The notes beneath the pieces were generated by a model. It did no database searches. It was given only the letters and a program-made list of their open reading frames with translations, and had not been told where the DNA came from. This document shows, piece after piece, positions 23,684-34,968 of a stretch of 64,000 bases of DNA (its first letter is position 1; each line of letters begins with the position of its first letter). The DNA comes from Ctenosaura bakeri (lineage: Eukaryota > Chordata > Lepidosauria > Squamata > Iguanidae), in contig CAOLHI010000390.1 of NCBI GenBank assembly GCA_948474755.1, forward strand, positions 1-64,000, given 5' to 3'. Both the position numbers and the translations under genes were made by a program.

Positions 23684-24433
23684 CGTATCATTTTTAAAAC
23701 AATTTAAATTTATATATATGTATTGTGTTTCCAGCTAAATGCTGTTGCTGATCACTATGGTTAAGATCACCAGAAATGTAGAACAGATTAGAGAAACCAG
23801 AAAAACTTGCTTAGCATTTGAAAAAAAAAATCCAGAGTTTTTTTCTCTTTAGTGTTGCTTACTTTATTTCATCTTGACCATTAATGAGGAAACTGTGGCA
23901 ACAAGATTGCAGTTTGTCTTTTAAATATTAGGATTTTCATTGAAATGTTTCAAAAAATTAAAGTGTACCATTGTAGCAAAGCCCTTAATTTTGGATGGTT
24001 ATGCTGACAACGATATGAGCAAAACCTGAAATTAAAAAGTGTTTGCCAGGCAGTGCATTAGCCCAAATAGCTGTATTGACACATTTGAGAGTTGGAGAGG
24101 AGGGGAGTTGGGGCTGTGTGTGAGAAATTGTCTCTACATTTGAGAAATTAAAACAGCGTGATGGATGGCTCAAAAAAGAAACCACTGAGAGTTTGGAAAT
24201 GTCCTGAGATGTCTTTAAAGGGATAGATAAATTGTTCTATCGAGTTTACCATAGAATGTTGGTCACTTAACAAAAAAAGAGAAGATATGGTACTGAGACC
24301 AAGGAAACATCTGCCCAAGGTATGACCTGATTAAACCAAACACTCCACCAACCCTGTAGACAACTCAGCAAGGGTTGAATATTTTTTTTGTTTTTGCTAA
24401 CACAAGGTGCAGAAGAAACTGAGCAATGGCTGG
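23684..24433. other. Unassigned AT-rich DNA
   Basis: Nothing recognised. The A-run at 23820-23829 is not linked to a retrocopy I can identify. Confidence 0.4.
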
Positions 24434-24437
24434 GAAG

Positions 24438-25346
24438 TGTTACCCTGATTTCTGGGGTCCCTTGGGGGACACCTTAATGTGCTCCAAATAATGGGGAATG
24501 GGAATTAGCCGGAGCACAAGCTATAGCAATGCAAGAGGCAGGGCAACTTGGCGAGATCTTGGACCCAATGTTTACGGGGTCAGACCAAGTAAAAAACCAA
24601 GCAAAAGTAAATTATAATTGTTTGCTTTATTTAAAAAGACAGTCAATGCGCACATATGCACTCACTCACAGAGACCTAAGAATATAAAGGTAGGAGATTC
24701 GATAGAAGATTTTGAGAGAGATTTTTCAGGGGAGATACTACATTTGATCCTGTAGCCCGGGTAGTCAGACGAAAGTCAGTTGGAGCAGAGATTCTCAGCA
24801 TGTGGAAGCTGAGGGGAAGGCTTGGCAAACGGAGCGACAGCAAGACGGGATAGAAGCCAGGAGCGATCCGAAGAAGCGCTTAAAACCAGGGGTTCTTATG
24901 GGGGAAATGTGCCTGTAGGGTAGTCTGTTCCCGGGGAAAACAACGGGTTTCGGATTGGAGACAAAGCCTCCGAAAGGTCAGTACTTAGAATGATTGGATT
25001 TTGATGGAGTTTGTCAATAGCGCAGACAGTATGCAAATAGGAACGCTTGACAGTTGGCTATTTGGAAGTGCTAATCTTGTCAAGCTGGCGGTTCGGGGCA
25101 GAGAATCTTTTGTATGCTTGATGCATAAAAGTAAATTTGCCTGGAGGTCTCCTGAAGCTGCGTGCCGGAAAATTACTGGCCCGCCTGGATTTGTCTTGTA
25201 TTTTACAGCTGGTTCAGCCATGTCCGTGTGCGTGCTTGTCCAGGGGCCTCGCAAGCATGTGGAGAGGAACAGTTTGGAATGGCCAATCTTTAGGTATCAA
25301 ATTATATTTAGTAGACCTTGGGCCCGGACTATAAACCACAGTAACA
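24438..25346 (-). mobile_element. Solo LTR of the TGTTAC...GTAACA family (LTR-3)
   Basis: On the plus strand it starts TGTTACCCTGATTTCTGGGG and ends ACCACAGTAACA, the complement of the family ends. GAAG is duplicated exactly (24434-24437 and 25347-25350). The complement of AATAAA lies at 24626-24631 and U5 sequence ('cccaatgtttacggggtcag') between it and the end. 909 bp. ORFs in it (24985-25372) are incidental. Confidence 0.9.
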
Positions 25347-25350
25347 GAAG

Positions 25351-26035
25351 GCACAAAACAATGCAGGGCTGATCACAAATTATGCGGGGTTGTCTAGGTT
25401 CCTTGTAATTTTTCATGTTCTCCAAGAGATAATCTGAGAACAGATAGCATCTATACCAGCAAAACCTGAAACTGAAATTGTACTGACCTCATGTCAGTAC
25501 AATGACTTGGAGCTCTTGGAACTCTAGAGGCTTTGTGAACTACTTTGGTTCTAGACCTGGAAATAGGGTTGCTGTTGGCTTAGAATGATCAAGAATGAAG
25601 CTCTAGCTCCAGAAGAATTGTCACCACTCCAAGTCTGGCTGGGGATTAACCTTGATCTCCAAGAACTTCTTGAGGCCAGTAACAGAGATGTGACGAGCCA
25701 CCATTGTGGTCCTATATTGGCCTGGACTGTCATCTCAAGAGACCTAAACAGGAATGTGCAAGAGATATGGGGTGGTGATAACACTAAAGAGAGGAAAGGA
25801 AACTCATAGAAAACAGTCCTAGGTAAAAAGTTGCAAAATCAAGCTAGGAGACTGGCAGAGATGTGGCGACAGCCAGGAATGATTAAGCAGAGGAACTCTA
25901 TAGTCAAGAAATTTCCCAGTGTTTCTCTTTAGCTAAATGTATTCTTGCCTGCCAAGCCAGGTATAGGCCTCCCTGAACTATACTGATGAGTCATGTGATT
26001 TTTTTCCCCTTAAATTTAAGCTAAAAATTCAAATC
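25351..26035. other. Unassigned DNA with a short perfect hairpin
   Basis: Contains an 11-bp perfect inverted repeat with a 5-nt loop (25477-25503). Otherwise no recognised element. Confidence 0.4.
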
Positions 26036-27720
26036 ATGACAAACATAGTGGTGGTGCTGATGCTGGTGCTGCTGCTAGTGATGAAGGCCCTTTAGACAGT
26101 GATGTCAGTGAAGGACCTAGACTCTTAAAAAATAGAAGGTGTTTGTGTAGTTTGAATGTTCAAAGATGCTAGGAATATACATTCAAAAATTGGCTTCACC
26201 AAGTTAACAGAGCTACAGCAGAATGCATTCCATCCTGTCAAGAGTTTTCAGTTAAAAAATGAGGAAAGAAAAGCAGTGTTGAAGCCGAGCTAAAAGTATA
26301 AAACACTGGGAGTTAAGAGAACCAACAGAAACAAATGTCAAAATGTGTCAATTTTTTTACCAAAAGAGTTTCATTCCAAGAAAATCACATGACAAAGAGT
26401 TAAAATAGGGTAGGTTTACAACAGTATTTCTCATCATTTCAGTTACACAAGCCTAGATTACACAAACAAAATTCTTTCAGAAATATCTAATCTGAAATTT
26501 CCCAAATCAAGAGCAACAACATAACAGAAAATGTAGAACTTTTGCACAAGGAATTGGATAATCCGTAGTAGATTTCCCCCCTATATGGTCCTGATGCCTC
26601 CAACAAGCAACACAGCATAGTCTTCCCATTCACTGTATGTTACTTTTCTGTGACAGAGAGTATCAAGCATGGCGTATATGATTTTACAAAGATAATGATA
26701 ATGCTAGAGATAATGATGAAACGAATAAAGCAATTGCATCCTGGCCCTTCAATTACGGACCAATCTACAGAAGAGTGGGTTCAGCAATAACAGTATGTCT
26801 TCTAATATGACTGATAATGCAGCTGTTCAGTTTGAAAAACATAAGTCAATGTATTAAGAATTAATTAAAATAACTTAATAAATACCTGATACAAATGGAA
26901 TGCAAGTGTCATATAATCTGAAATTCCCTCAAAAATGGAATGAAGTCCTTAAACTGTGATGGTGAGCTATTTATCTTCAGGGTATACAGTGAGTTTATCA
27001 TCTTGGCCAAGAAGGCAGAATCTCTTTTGTTCTTTTTTTTGCATTTGTTAAAATGGAATCGATTAATAGCTTCAGCACATACCAACAAGACAACTGTTAC
27101 TTCTGTCTGCTGTTGAACATATATTATGGCATTGGCCTACACTGTTTTCAGAGGAAGAGGAGGGATTTTTTTTTTCAATGGGGGAAGAAGATTGAGTGGA
27201 CACTTTTCAGTGAGGAAGAGCACAAATCCCTCTTTACTTTTTTTGCACAATCAGAAGGAGAATTTTCAAGATGCTGTGAAGAAAGTGAAATGCACCAGTA
27301 TCAGCTCCACAGACCTCTGTGGTGTCATGGAAAACCTCCATTCAAAACTGAAGAGAAGAAGAGATGACAAATTTTGTGGAAGATCAGCCCAAGTCATTTT
27401 GGAAAATATGTCCTCATCTGGCAGAAAAAAATAAATAGAGAGAAATCCTGTAAGGGATTGACACAGTGCACTGAATACCTGGAAAATTATATGATGTAGA
27501 ACCATCATTTAAAAAAACAAAACAAATGCCAGTGTTCTCTCTTCATGATGATGTGAAATGGGCAGATTTTACAGTTTCTTTTGAGACAGACACTGATAAG
27601 CTGTATGATGACAATAAATAAGGGCAGAGGTTGTCTCCAAGGAACAGAACCTACATTGGAAATGGATAGAAGCTTTCAGACAAATGTCAGGTGGCAGTGG
27701 CACCCAAATTATGAAACCAG
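26036..27720 (+). pseudogene. Decayed coding remnant, possibly an old DNA-transposon transposase
   Basis: Several consecutive short stretches read like one ancient protein broken by stops and frame changes. They include an acidic/Ser-rich start (about 26045-26130), a 102-codon open stretch at 27126-27434 containing NQKENFQDAVKKVKCTSISSTDLCGVMENLHSKL, and near 27540 'LHDDVKWADFTVSFETDTDKLYDDN'. The helix-rich, charged text and the TDKLYDD-like block recall hAT-type transposases as found in ZBED/ZMYM-like proteins. I cannot place any catalytic residue or terminal inverted repeat. Nothing here can be functional as protein. Confidence 0.35.
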
Positions 27721-28321
27721 TTTCTTTCACATTTTCCATTTCTGGGTCTAATGCCTACTGTAAGAGGGTTTTCAGGTGTCAGGGTTGTTTTTACAAGTTG
27801 TAGGTAAGACTGAACATTGATGGGTTCTGTGCGGTTTCCAGATTTCTTTTGAAAAGAACCTGCATCTCCTAAAAACTGAAGATGCAAACTTGAATATAAA
27901 TTTAAAAAGAACAGAGCTGCAGACAAACCAATCTAGCTTTAAGGTTAAAAATATCACATTATATTTTTAGTGTTTTAGTACAAAGGTCTCATGTTGACCA
28001 GAAAACTCCAGAGAATGAGGGCAGAACAAACTGATGGTAACTGTTCTGTTTAAGGCTAGCAGATACCCAGGTGAGCACACCTATAGTTAACAGGGAAAAC
28101 CAGGCCAACCCTGGGGCTTACACAGGGTTACAAGCAGAAACATGGTCTAGGGAGTCCAAGGTTCATGCAAAGACTGAAGGTATGAAAGAAGTTGCCAGGA
28201 TGATTAGTCAAATGGCACATGTCGAAGGTCAGACATCCATGAAGCCACAGATGTCAGACAGGGTTGAACAGAGGTTTTGGAGCTGTTGTCCACAACAATG
28301 CAATGACCTGGCCTGACTTAG
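27721..28321. other. Unassigned DNA
   Basis: No recognised repeat. A short ORF at 28071-28316 has no domain. Confidence 0.35.
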
Positions 28322-28522
28322 GGCCTTTCTGCACTACACTGTTCTAGTGCTATTATTCCATTTTCAACATCCTGTGGAATTCTGGGGCTTGTAGTTTACT
28401 GAGACCAAAGAGCTCTCTGGCTGAGAATTCTAAACGCCCCTCCCTAAACTGCAAACTCCAGGATTCCATAGGATGTTGAAAGTGGAATAATAGCACTAGA
28501 ACAGTATAGTACAGAAATGGCC
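28322..28522. mobile_element. Family A MITE (copy A8)
   Basis: Starts GGCCTTTCTGCACTACACTG and ends GTACAGAAATGGCC. It has both family arms and a 'ctctctggctgagaattctaaacgcccctccc' centre. Flanks TAG / TTG. Confidence 0.88.
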
Positions 28523-30539
28523 TTGATTTATAGCTAGCAATTAATCACCCCAGCTGGCTTCATTAGCTAAGATTCCTGCATTTAAAGTGGAGCATGGCAT
28601 TGCCTGATCTTTTACTCTTGAAGCTTTAGTTTATGCTGCTGAACAGGGTGAAGTGCCTCTGCTTCCTCTCTCTCTGATCTGCAGCTGCTGCCTGGGATGG
28701 ACCAAGCTCTGCCTCTGCCAATGCCATAACAAGATTGCCAGCCTCCTCCAGCTGCAACTGGGGCCTGTCGTCTTGGCACTCTTCTTCCCGTTCTTTGTCC
28801 AAGGAGGCCTGTTTCAGGCAGCATATGATAGTAACAGAAATGGCAACTTCTAGTGGTTGTCTTGGATATTTTCTCTGGAGTCCACTTTTAATTTTCCTTT
28901 TAAATATAGCCTGCCATCCTATTAGTCATACACACAGGAATAACTAAAAGCTGTGCCGTCATATGACATATGACATATGTCATAGGGATGGAGGAATTCC
29001 ACATCTCCACCTGCAGTGACCCTCGCTTATTGTTCTTCAGCTAAGTCACACCTCAATGGCCATTTAGTGGGTAGGGTGGCCAGGCAACATTCAGCTGTGT
29101 TACTGCAGCTGAGTGCATGATGAAACAGGCATCCTCTTGAGGGTTCTCAGAGGACCTCTTTGGGAAATCCAGGACAGTGGTGTCACACCTGTGTACCCAG
29201 TTCAAGAACACAGAGAGATACTCTCTGCCTGTCTTCTTCATTCTCCCTTGCCGACTAAATCATTGTGGTGGGTACAACCCTGCCGAAGAAGATTAAGTGA
29301 AGAGAATGGAGAGGGGGAGAAAGGGGTGTTACACCCAGAGGAACTTTTATGTTCCACCATAATGATGCAGGTGATACTTTTCATTTTAAAGGTTTTTCAT
29401 AGTTTGAATCCTGTTGCTGACCTGTGCACGTGTAACTTGTGAGAGTTCACAGATGACCACTCAAAGAACTCCAGTTACAGGTAAGCAACTTGTCCATTCA
29501 TTAGCACTTCAGCATCCAAACAACCTCCAAGCATTTAGGAATTTAGAATTTAGGGGGGCGAAGTGACATAGAAGTTCAGTTTAATTGCGGGGGGGGGGAA
29601 CTCTCCAGGAATTTCTTCAGCCAGAGTTCACAGTCCTACCAGGAACTTTTTCTTTACCAGTAACAATGAAAAAACCCTAGAAGAGATACCAAAATAGCTC
29701 TAAACATGGCTTGCATACATGCTGGTTATGGATCACAATAACTCTGTCCTGGAACTATTCCACTCTGACACACATAGGCGTGGTAAAGACGTTTGCTGAA
29801 ACTGAGGGGGGGTTTTCATCAATATCACACCTCCTGAGACTTAATATGTAACAAAATAGACCTTGCTTCAAACAGCCATACATTTGAAGCCTGAAGTTGT
29901 TTTGGAGAAACAAAATGCACACAAAATCATGCATGTTTTTTCAGGGATCATACAGGTATGAACAGAGATAGAAATTAACTATTTAATAGCAATTCAGTTA
30001 TCAACTAAGTTGGGATTTTTCTAATATAAGGGGTAACTTAATTATATTTTCTAACATAATTGATTGACACCTTATCTTAATTCCAGAATTAAGTGAGTAA
30101 ATAAGTACATAAGCAAGCAAGAGCCAAAAATTTTTACATTTTCCAGCTGGCTCTTTAACTGAAACATAGTTCTCTGGAATTTTTACACAACAACCTCTTG
30201 ATTTTTATTAGTCCCTCAGGGTGGGGGCGTTGTAATGTTTAGGTCTCAGGATCCAAACTGATTAATTTTGTTCATGATTAGAGTATGACAGTATAGTTAA
30301 TTCCAGGATTAAAAACCAAGTTAAACCAACAAGTAGTAAGGGCAGTTTAGAAGGACAGCTCTGTGCATCCAGATACCACTCCTATGTTTTACAAAAGACA
30401 TCACATAAAGTTTAATCATCTTTCCCAGGATCCCTGGGACTTTAGCTGAGATCCTAAGTAAACTACAAAAAGGCAGGGGTAGGAGATAAGACTATAAAGA
30501 AAGAAAAAAGGAAAGCAAGGGATGAAGGGAGTGTGGTAC
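28523..30539. other. Unassigned DNA
   Basis: About 2 kb without a recognised element. A G-run is at 29587-29598. ORFs at 28612-28947 and 29113-29442 overlap on both strands and show no motif. Confidence 0.4.
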
Positions 30540-31418
30540 TGTTACTATGGTTCAGGCCTACCCGGTGATAGCACTAGATATCTCTTTCTGATATCAAATC
30601 CATTTGGCCTTCCTCTGCCACCCCGCTCCATGTGTTTGCGAGGCCTCCAGACAAGCACGTACACAGGCACGGCCAGTAAGTGTTGGACATTCCATTCTCC
30701 ACCTAGGCAGGCAGAACAGAGCCACTCCGTTGCTTCAGGGACCTCCCTGCAAACACCTCTTGCTTAAGCGTGACTCTAAACAAAGACACCCGACCTTGAA
30801 CCGATAGTCTGACAATGCCAAGTTATTTGCATACTGGCTATACTATTGTTAAACCTGCGCTAAGCCCATCATGTTAAACTTGACCTTTTCCAAAGCTTTG
30901 TCCCACTCCCAACTCGCATTGTTCTCACCGAGTATGGCATGGCCTGTAGGCACAATCCACCCTATAAAAATTCCCCGATTCTGAGACCACCTCGGATCAC
31001 CCCGGACTTCCATTCTGCCTTGCTGCTGTTCTGTCTGACGAGCTCCCCTCAGCGAACCACGCTGAGCTTTCTTCCCCACCATCTTCCAGCTCCTTCAGGA
31101 CTACAAGAAAAGGTGTCGTATCACCCATTCCCCCTGAAACTCTCATTTCTGATTCCTTAAGTTAGCTGCGTGTGTTTGTGGTGTCTCTTCTGTTTGTTTG
31201 TCCTTTAATAAAGATATCATTTTTACTATTTTAAAACTGTCTGACTGCTTGACTGACCTGACCCCGTAAACATTGGGTTACAAGATCCCTGCTAAGTTAT
31301 CCTGCTTAATTAATTAATTAATTAGCTTAAGAGAGTGCTCCAGTTAATTTCCCCAACTTTGTGTTTGTGTTTTGGTTGTTTGGCGCCCCTCCCGGGACCC
31401 CCAGAGAACAGGGTAACA
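30540..31418 (+). mobile_element. Solo LTR of the TGTTAC...GTAACA family (LTR-4)
   Basis: 879 bp from TGTTACTATGG to CAGGGTAACA. GTAC is duplicated exactly (30536-30539 and 31419-31422). TATAAAA at 30963-30969; AATAAA at 31207-31212. It is very similar to LTR-1 from end to end. Differences are an insertion ('ccttcctctgccaccccgctcc') in U3, a small U3 deletion, and a (TTAA)n expansion at 31307-31324 in U5. Confidence 0.92.
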
Positions 31419-33436
31419 GTACGATAGATGGGAAATGGAGTTTTCAAAATTTCATCGAGCTGTTTCTTTCTTTGCCAAGCTCAGAAAGAGGGATGGAAGG
31501 AGGTTAAAATCATCAAAGCCATTTATAAACCCTTTTCCAGTAAGTATTTACTACAAGTATTTAACCTAAATTTAAATGACATTTTAGCATAATCTGAAAA
31601 GTTTTTCCTTTTTTTAAAAAAACAACAACAACCTAATGTTCATATCTCTGGGTGAGATAAATTGCTACAAGGGTATAACTTTTTATAACTCTTCTTCTAA
31701 CAAAGCAGGTATGTTTTGGTATTTCTTCTTTCACAGAAAATTTGGTACCAAAAGCAGAAATAACATGGGAAGAATAGGGATAAGTTCCTGTAACACAAAA
31801 AAGAAAAGTGGTTCAATATGTTTCAGGGCCTTTTTATACAGAACTAATATGTATGTGTGCAGTGAAAGAACCAGGCCATGTAAGCCTTGAATAAAGAGAC
31901 AAAAGCATTTTGAACTCTCTAAAGATCATTTGAAAGCTTCTTACAAAATAGTTCCACGGATTATTATTTTTCTTTCATCAGCACCCACTTTCTTATGATT
32001 TCTATTTTGGTGGCATATGGTTTTCATAGAAGGGCCCCTATGCTTTCCCCACCTGCCTTTTAAGCACTGCCTGGAAGAGCACTGCAGTCTTCACACATGT
32101 GTGAGTGAGCAGAAATGTGAATTTTCAGAATTCATATTTATGGTTGCTAACAACCAAACATTACCTCAAAAACCTCACCTTATAAGCAGGGCAGCACCCA
32201 AACTGAAGGGTTTCTGAGGTGCTGCTGATCAGGGTGCTGGGAAATGATCTCTCCAGCTGCCTGGAAGAACATTGCAGTCTTCACTTCCTAGAGCCCTGCC
32301 TTGGAAGCCCTTCAGTCAGGGTCCTGGCTTAAGAGGTAGTGTTTTTTTTGGAGGGGGGGAATGGAATCAGGAGAAGTTGTTGTAACAATGGATCTCCATC
32401 ATCATAGCTATATCTGATGATACAGGATTTTAGCCACAGAGTTTTTCACATCTTTGTTTACACATGTGCACACATACAAATATCTGTACATCACAACAAT
32501 GCTTGAAAAGCATATGGGAGGGGATGGGGGTCCTCTCAAGAAAACCATAAGCCCCACAGACCCCATCCTCTCAATCTCTTCCCCTGCTTCCAGATCCAAG
32601 TCACTGTCCTGCAGCCTTCTAAAAACTATTTGAGAGGGCATTAGACAAGATGAAGAAGCCAGACATACTTTGTACCTCTGTACACCCTCCCCCCGCCATT
32701 CCAGCTGGTTAAACACTGTTCCAGTCTTTTTGACATCTTCCTAGAGATCGGGCTTTGTACTGTTAGGCTAATTTGCATTCTGCTTCCTCTCTTGTTTTCC
32801 TCTGTCAAGCTAACCTCTCTCCTATTTATGCTCTAAAATCTGTGCATCGTGCAAACACAAACAGACTTGCTTTCATTATCTGAGAACCAGTAATGGCTGA
32901 GTTCCTTGTCAGTGACAAACACACCTGCTCCAGAAATCTGAACCCCTCTTGACTGTTCAGAAGCTTGCATGTCAACTATACAGTTTTTTAAAAGGCAGGT
33001 GCTTGTGTCTTTCAAAATCCTTCCTGTCTGTATAAATGTTAAACTAGTTTGGCTTTGCAGAGTTGTCAAAGGTGCTTTGGCAGATTTTCAGCCAAGGTTA
33101 ATGAAACTCGAATAAATGAGAGTGTGCTGTTGTGCTCAGATACTTAATCATTCCATTATACGTCTTATTGTATTGAGGTAGTTTGCCAGGAACAATTCAG
33201 CCTATGGAGCTTCCTGACTTCGTAAATGCCACTCAAGGAATTATGCCCTATAATCCCTATTGCAAATGTTAGACCGCTGGTTTCAATATATTTGCAAAAT
33301 GTGACATGTTGCCAACTGAGGTTACAATCCCAGGGGCACGTACTTAACCTGCTATAAAGTTTACTGAAATCAACTGTACTTTCTTCCTGGTTCATAGTAC
33401 CATTCATAATACTGTTCATATGTTCATAGTACTGAA
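31419..33436. other. Unassigned AT-rich DNA
   Basis: About 2 kb with no recognised repeat or gene. A few ORFs under 105 codons have no domain. Confidence 0.4.
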
Positions 33437-33512
33437 GAGGAAGGAAGGAAGGAAGGAAGGAAGGGAGGGAGGGAGGGAGGGAGGGAGGGAGGGAGGGAGG
33501 GAGGGAGGGAGG
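33437..33512. repeat. (GGAA)n(GGGA)n microsatellite
   Basis: About six GGAA units, then about twelve GGGA units. On the minus strand it encodes a run of SLPP/SFLP that inflates the ORF at 33165-33575. Confidence 0.95.
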
Positions 33513-34050
33513 AACTCCTTCCTTGATTCCTCCCAGTTTGTCCCTTGACTGGCAAGTTAGAGAACCCATTACCATTTAGCACATCAAGGGATTACACATT
33601 CTCTTTTTGTTACTACATTTGTATCCTGTCAAGAGGTATATTCTCAAAGTACATTAATGAACTCCCTCATGTTCTGAGTATATAGGCCTATAAGGGATGT
33701 TTTGACCTTGGCAGTAGAACATTTTGGGTGGATGGTATCCAATAACTCCCATCTCCGCAAAGCTATCTGAACAGGCATTTTATTGAATCAAACACAGGAA
33801 TCAAAACACATACAGTGACAGTACTAGAGAATAACAGGTACTATCAAGAAGAACTTCATAAATGGTAAATAATAAATGGACAACACAAATAACTAAGAGA
33901 ATAGAGCTACTTCAGAATGATGATAACTCAGATAAGCAGACTCTCAAGGCTAAAGGGGTTTCAAGATGCAGGCAGGCGTTGGAGGTGCTACAGAACACTG
34001 AGTTCAAAATGCGATGAAGGTGGAAGGAGTTTGAGAGTAGGCAATTTAGA
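33513..34050. other. Unassigned AT-rich DNA left of the SPIN locus
   Basis: No recognised element. It ends in the octamer CTTTAGAA that is duplicated at 37477. Confidence 0.4.
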
Positions 34051-34058
34051 CTTTAGAA

Positions 34059-34180
34059 CAGCGGTTCTCAACCTGTGGGTCGCGACCCCTTTGGGGGTCG
34101 AATGACCCTTTCACAGGGGTTGCCTAAGACCATCGGAAAACACATATTTCCGATAGTCTTAGGAATCAAGACACCGCTCA
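34059..34180 (+). repeat. SPIN left terminal segment
   Basis: Contains the terminal repeat and a subterminal palindrome: 'cctaagaccatcggaaa' answered by 'tttccgatagtcttagg'. The match to SPIN stops near 'gagacaccgctc', after which GC-rich DNA starts. Confidence 0.85.
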
Positions 34181-34323
34181 GGGTGGGAGGGGAGCCGGGG
34201 CTCAGCTGCGAGGAGGAGAGCGGGAGTCCCGGGGGGAGAGCTCAGCTCGGCCAGCTCATGGGACCTCTCCTCGAAAAGACGCTGGCCTTGAAAGGGGTCC
34301 CGGGGAGGCTCTCCAGGAGTTCG

Positions 34324-34968
34324 TGTCATGAGCCAGGCTGAGCGTGCTGCCGATTCAGACTGGGACTCCGAGTTAGACTTGGACTCCCAGCCGGGGGAGG
34401 ATCCCTTGGAGGGGCCTTCAGGAGAGGGGGCTCCTTTAGAGTCTGCCAGCAACCCCACAGCTGTCCCGAGCACAGATCTCGAGCCGGTACCTGCAGCAGA
34501 TGTCTGTGCTCCGGAGGCAGAAGCCAGTGCCTCCGGCTCAACAGAGGCTGACTCCAGCCTGGAGTTTGCAGCAGACCCTCCCCCCACATTCCTCCAGAGG
34601 CGGCTGGAGAAGGGGGCAGTTCGGAGATCGCAGAGGCTGCGAGAGAAGCATCTGATGAATCAGTCCTGAAGTCTTGAGGGGCTCCAGCTGTGAGCTGGGC
34701 CAACGGACACTTGATTAGCCCCAGCTGGGCTAAAGACTGTGTATTTAAGACAGACACTGTGGGAGTTGGGCATGGGGCAACAACCGTCTACCAACTGGGA
34801 ATCTGTGTCCTGGGCTTTCTGCTCCAGGCTAATCCTTGCTGTCTGAGTTTGCCGCCTCTGGGACTCGCATGTTTGTTTTGGTGACGTAACCTCTTGATTA
34901 CTTTATTACTAAAGCTATAAACTCAGCTCCTGCCTCTGTGTCTGCTTAAGCTGCACCTGACATTGACA
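34324..34968 (+). mobile_element. Solo LTR with short acidic ORF, nested in the SPIN interior
   Basis: 645 bp, from TGTCATGAGCC to ...CTGACATTGACA (TGTCA/TGACA inverted ends). Flanking pentamers are GTTCG (34319-34323) and GATCG (34969-34973), a 5-bp duplication with one mismatch. A promoter-like TATTTAAG follows 'gactgtg' near 34740. It is a different family from the TGTTAC LTRs. GC-rich cargo continues on both sides, so the LTR entered that DNA later. Confidence 0.75.
34328..34669 (+). CDS. 113-codon acidic ORF inside the LTR (hypothetical)
   Basis: The ATG lies at base 5 of the LTR (TGTC-ATG) and the frame stays open for 113 codons. The product begins MSQAERAADSDWDSELDLDS, is rich in Asp, Glu, Ser, Pro and Ala, and ends basic (RRLEKGAVRRSQRLREKHL). 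It has no recognisable domain, signal peptide or membrane segment. An analogous ORF sits at the same place in the LTR-like element at 43382. Most likely it is the C-terminal tail of the element's internal ORF reading into the 3' LTR, or a small accessory ORF. It could also be a chance frame in GC-rich DNA. No evidence of expression. Confidence 0.35.
   Translation: MSQAERAADSDWDSELDLDSQPGEDPLEGPSGEGAPLESASNPTAVPSTDLEPVPAADVCAPEAEASASGSTEADSSLEFAADPPPTFLQRRLEKGAVRRSQRLREKHLMNQS

Noticed and set aside
27053..27367. Functional exon
   Set aside because: Only an open piece in a region with frequent stops in every frame; better explained as an old transposase-like remnant.
6482..31422. LTR-1 and LTR-4 as the two ends of one provirus
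   Set aside because: Each has its own 4-bp flanking duplication (GTCT/GACT and GTAC/GTAC) and the 23 kb between them holds no retroviral coding sequence.
33165..33575. 136-codon ORF with Pro/Ser/Leu repeats
   Set aside because: Generated by the (GGAA)n(GGGA)n microsatellite.
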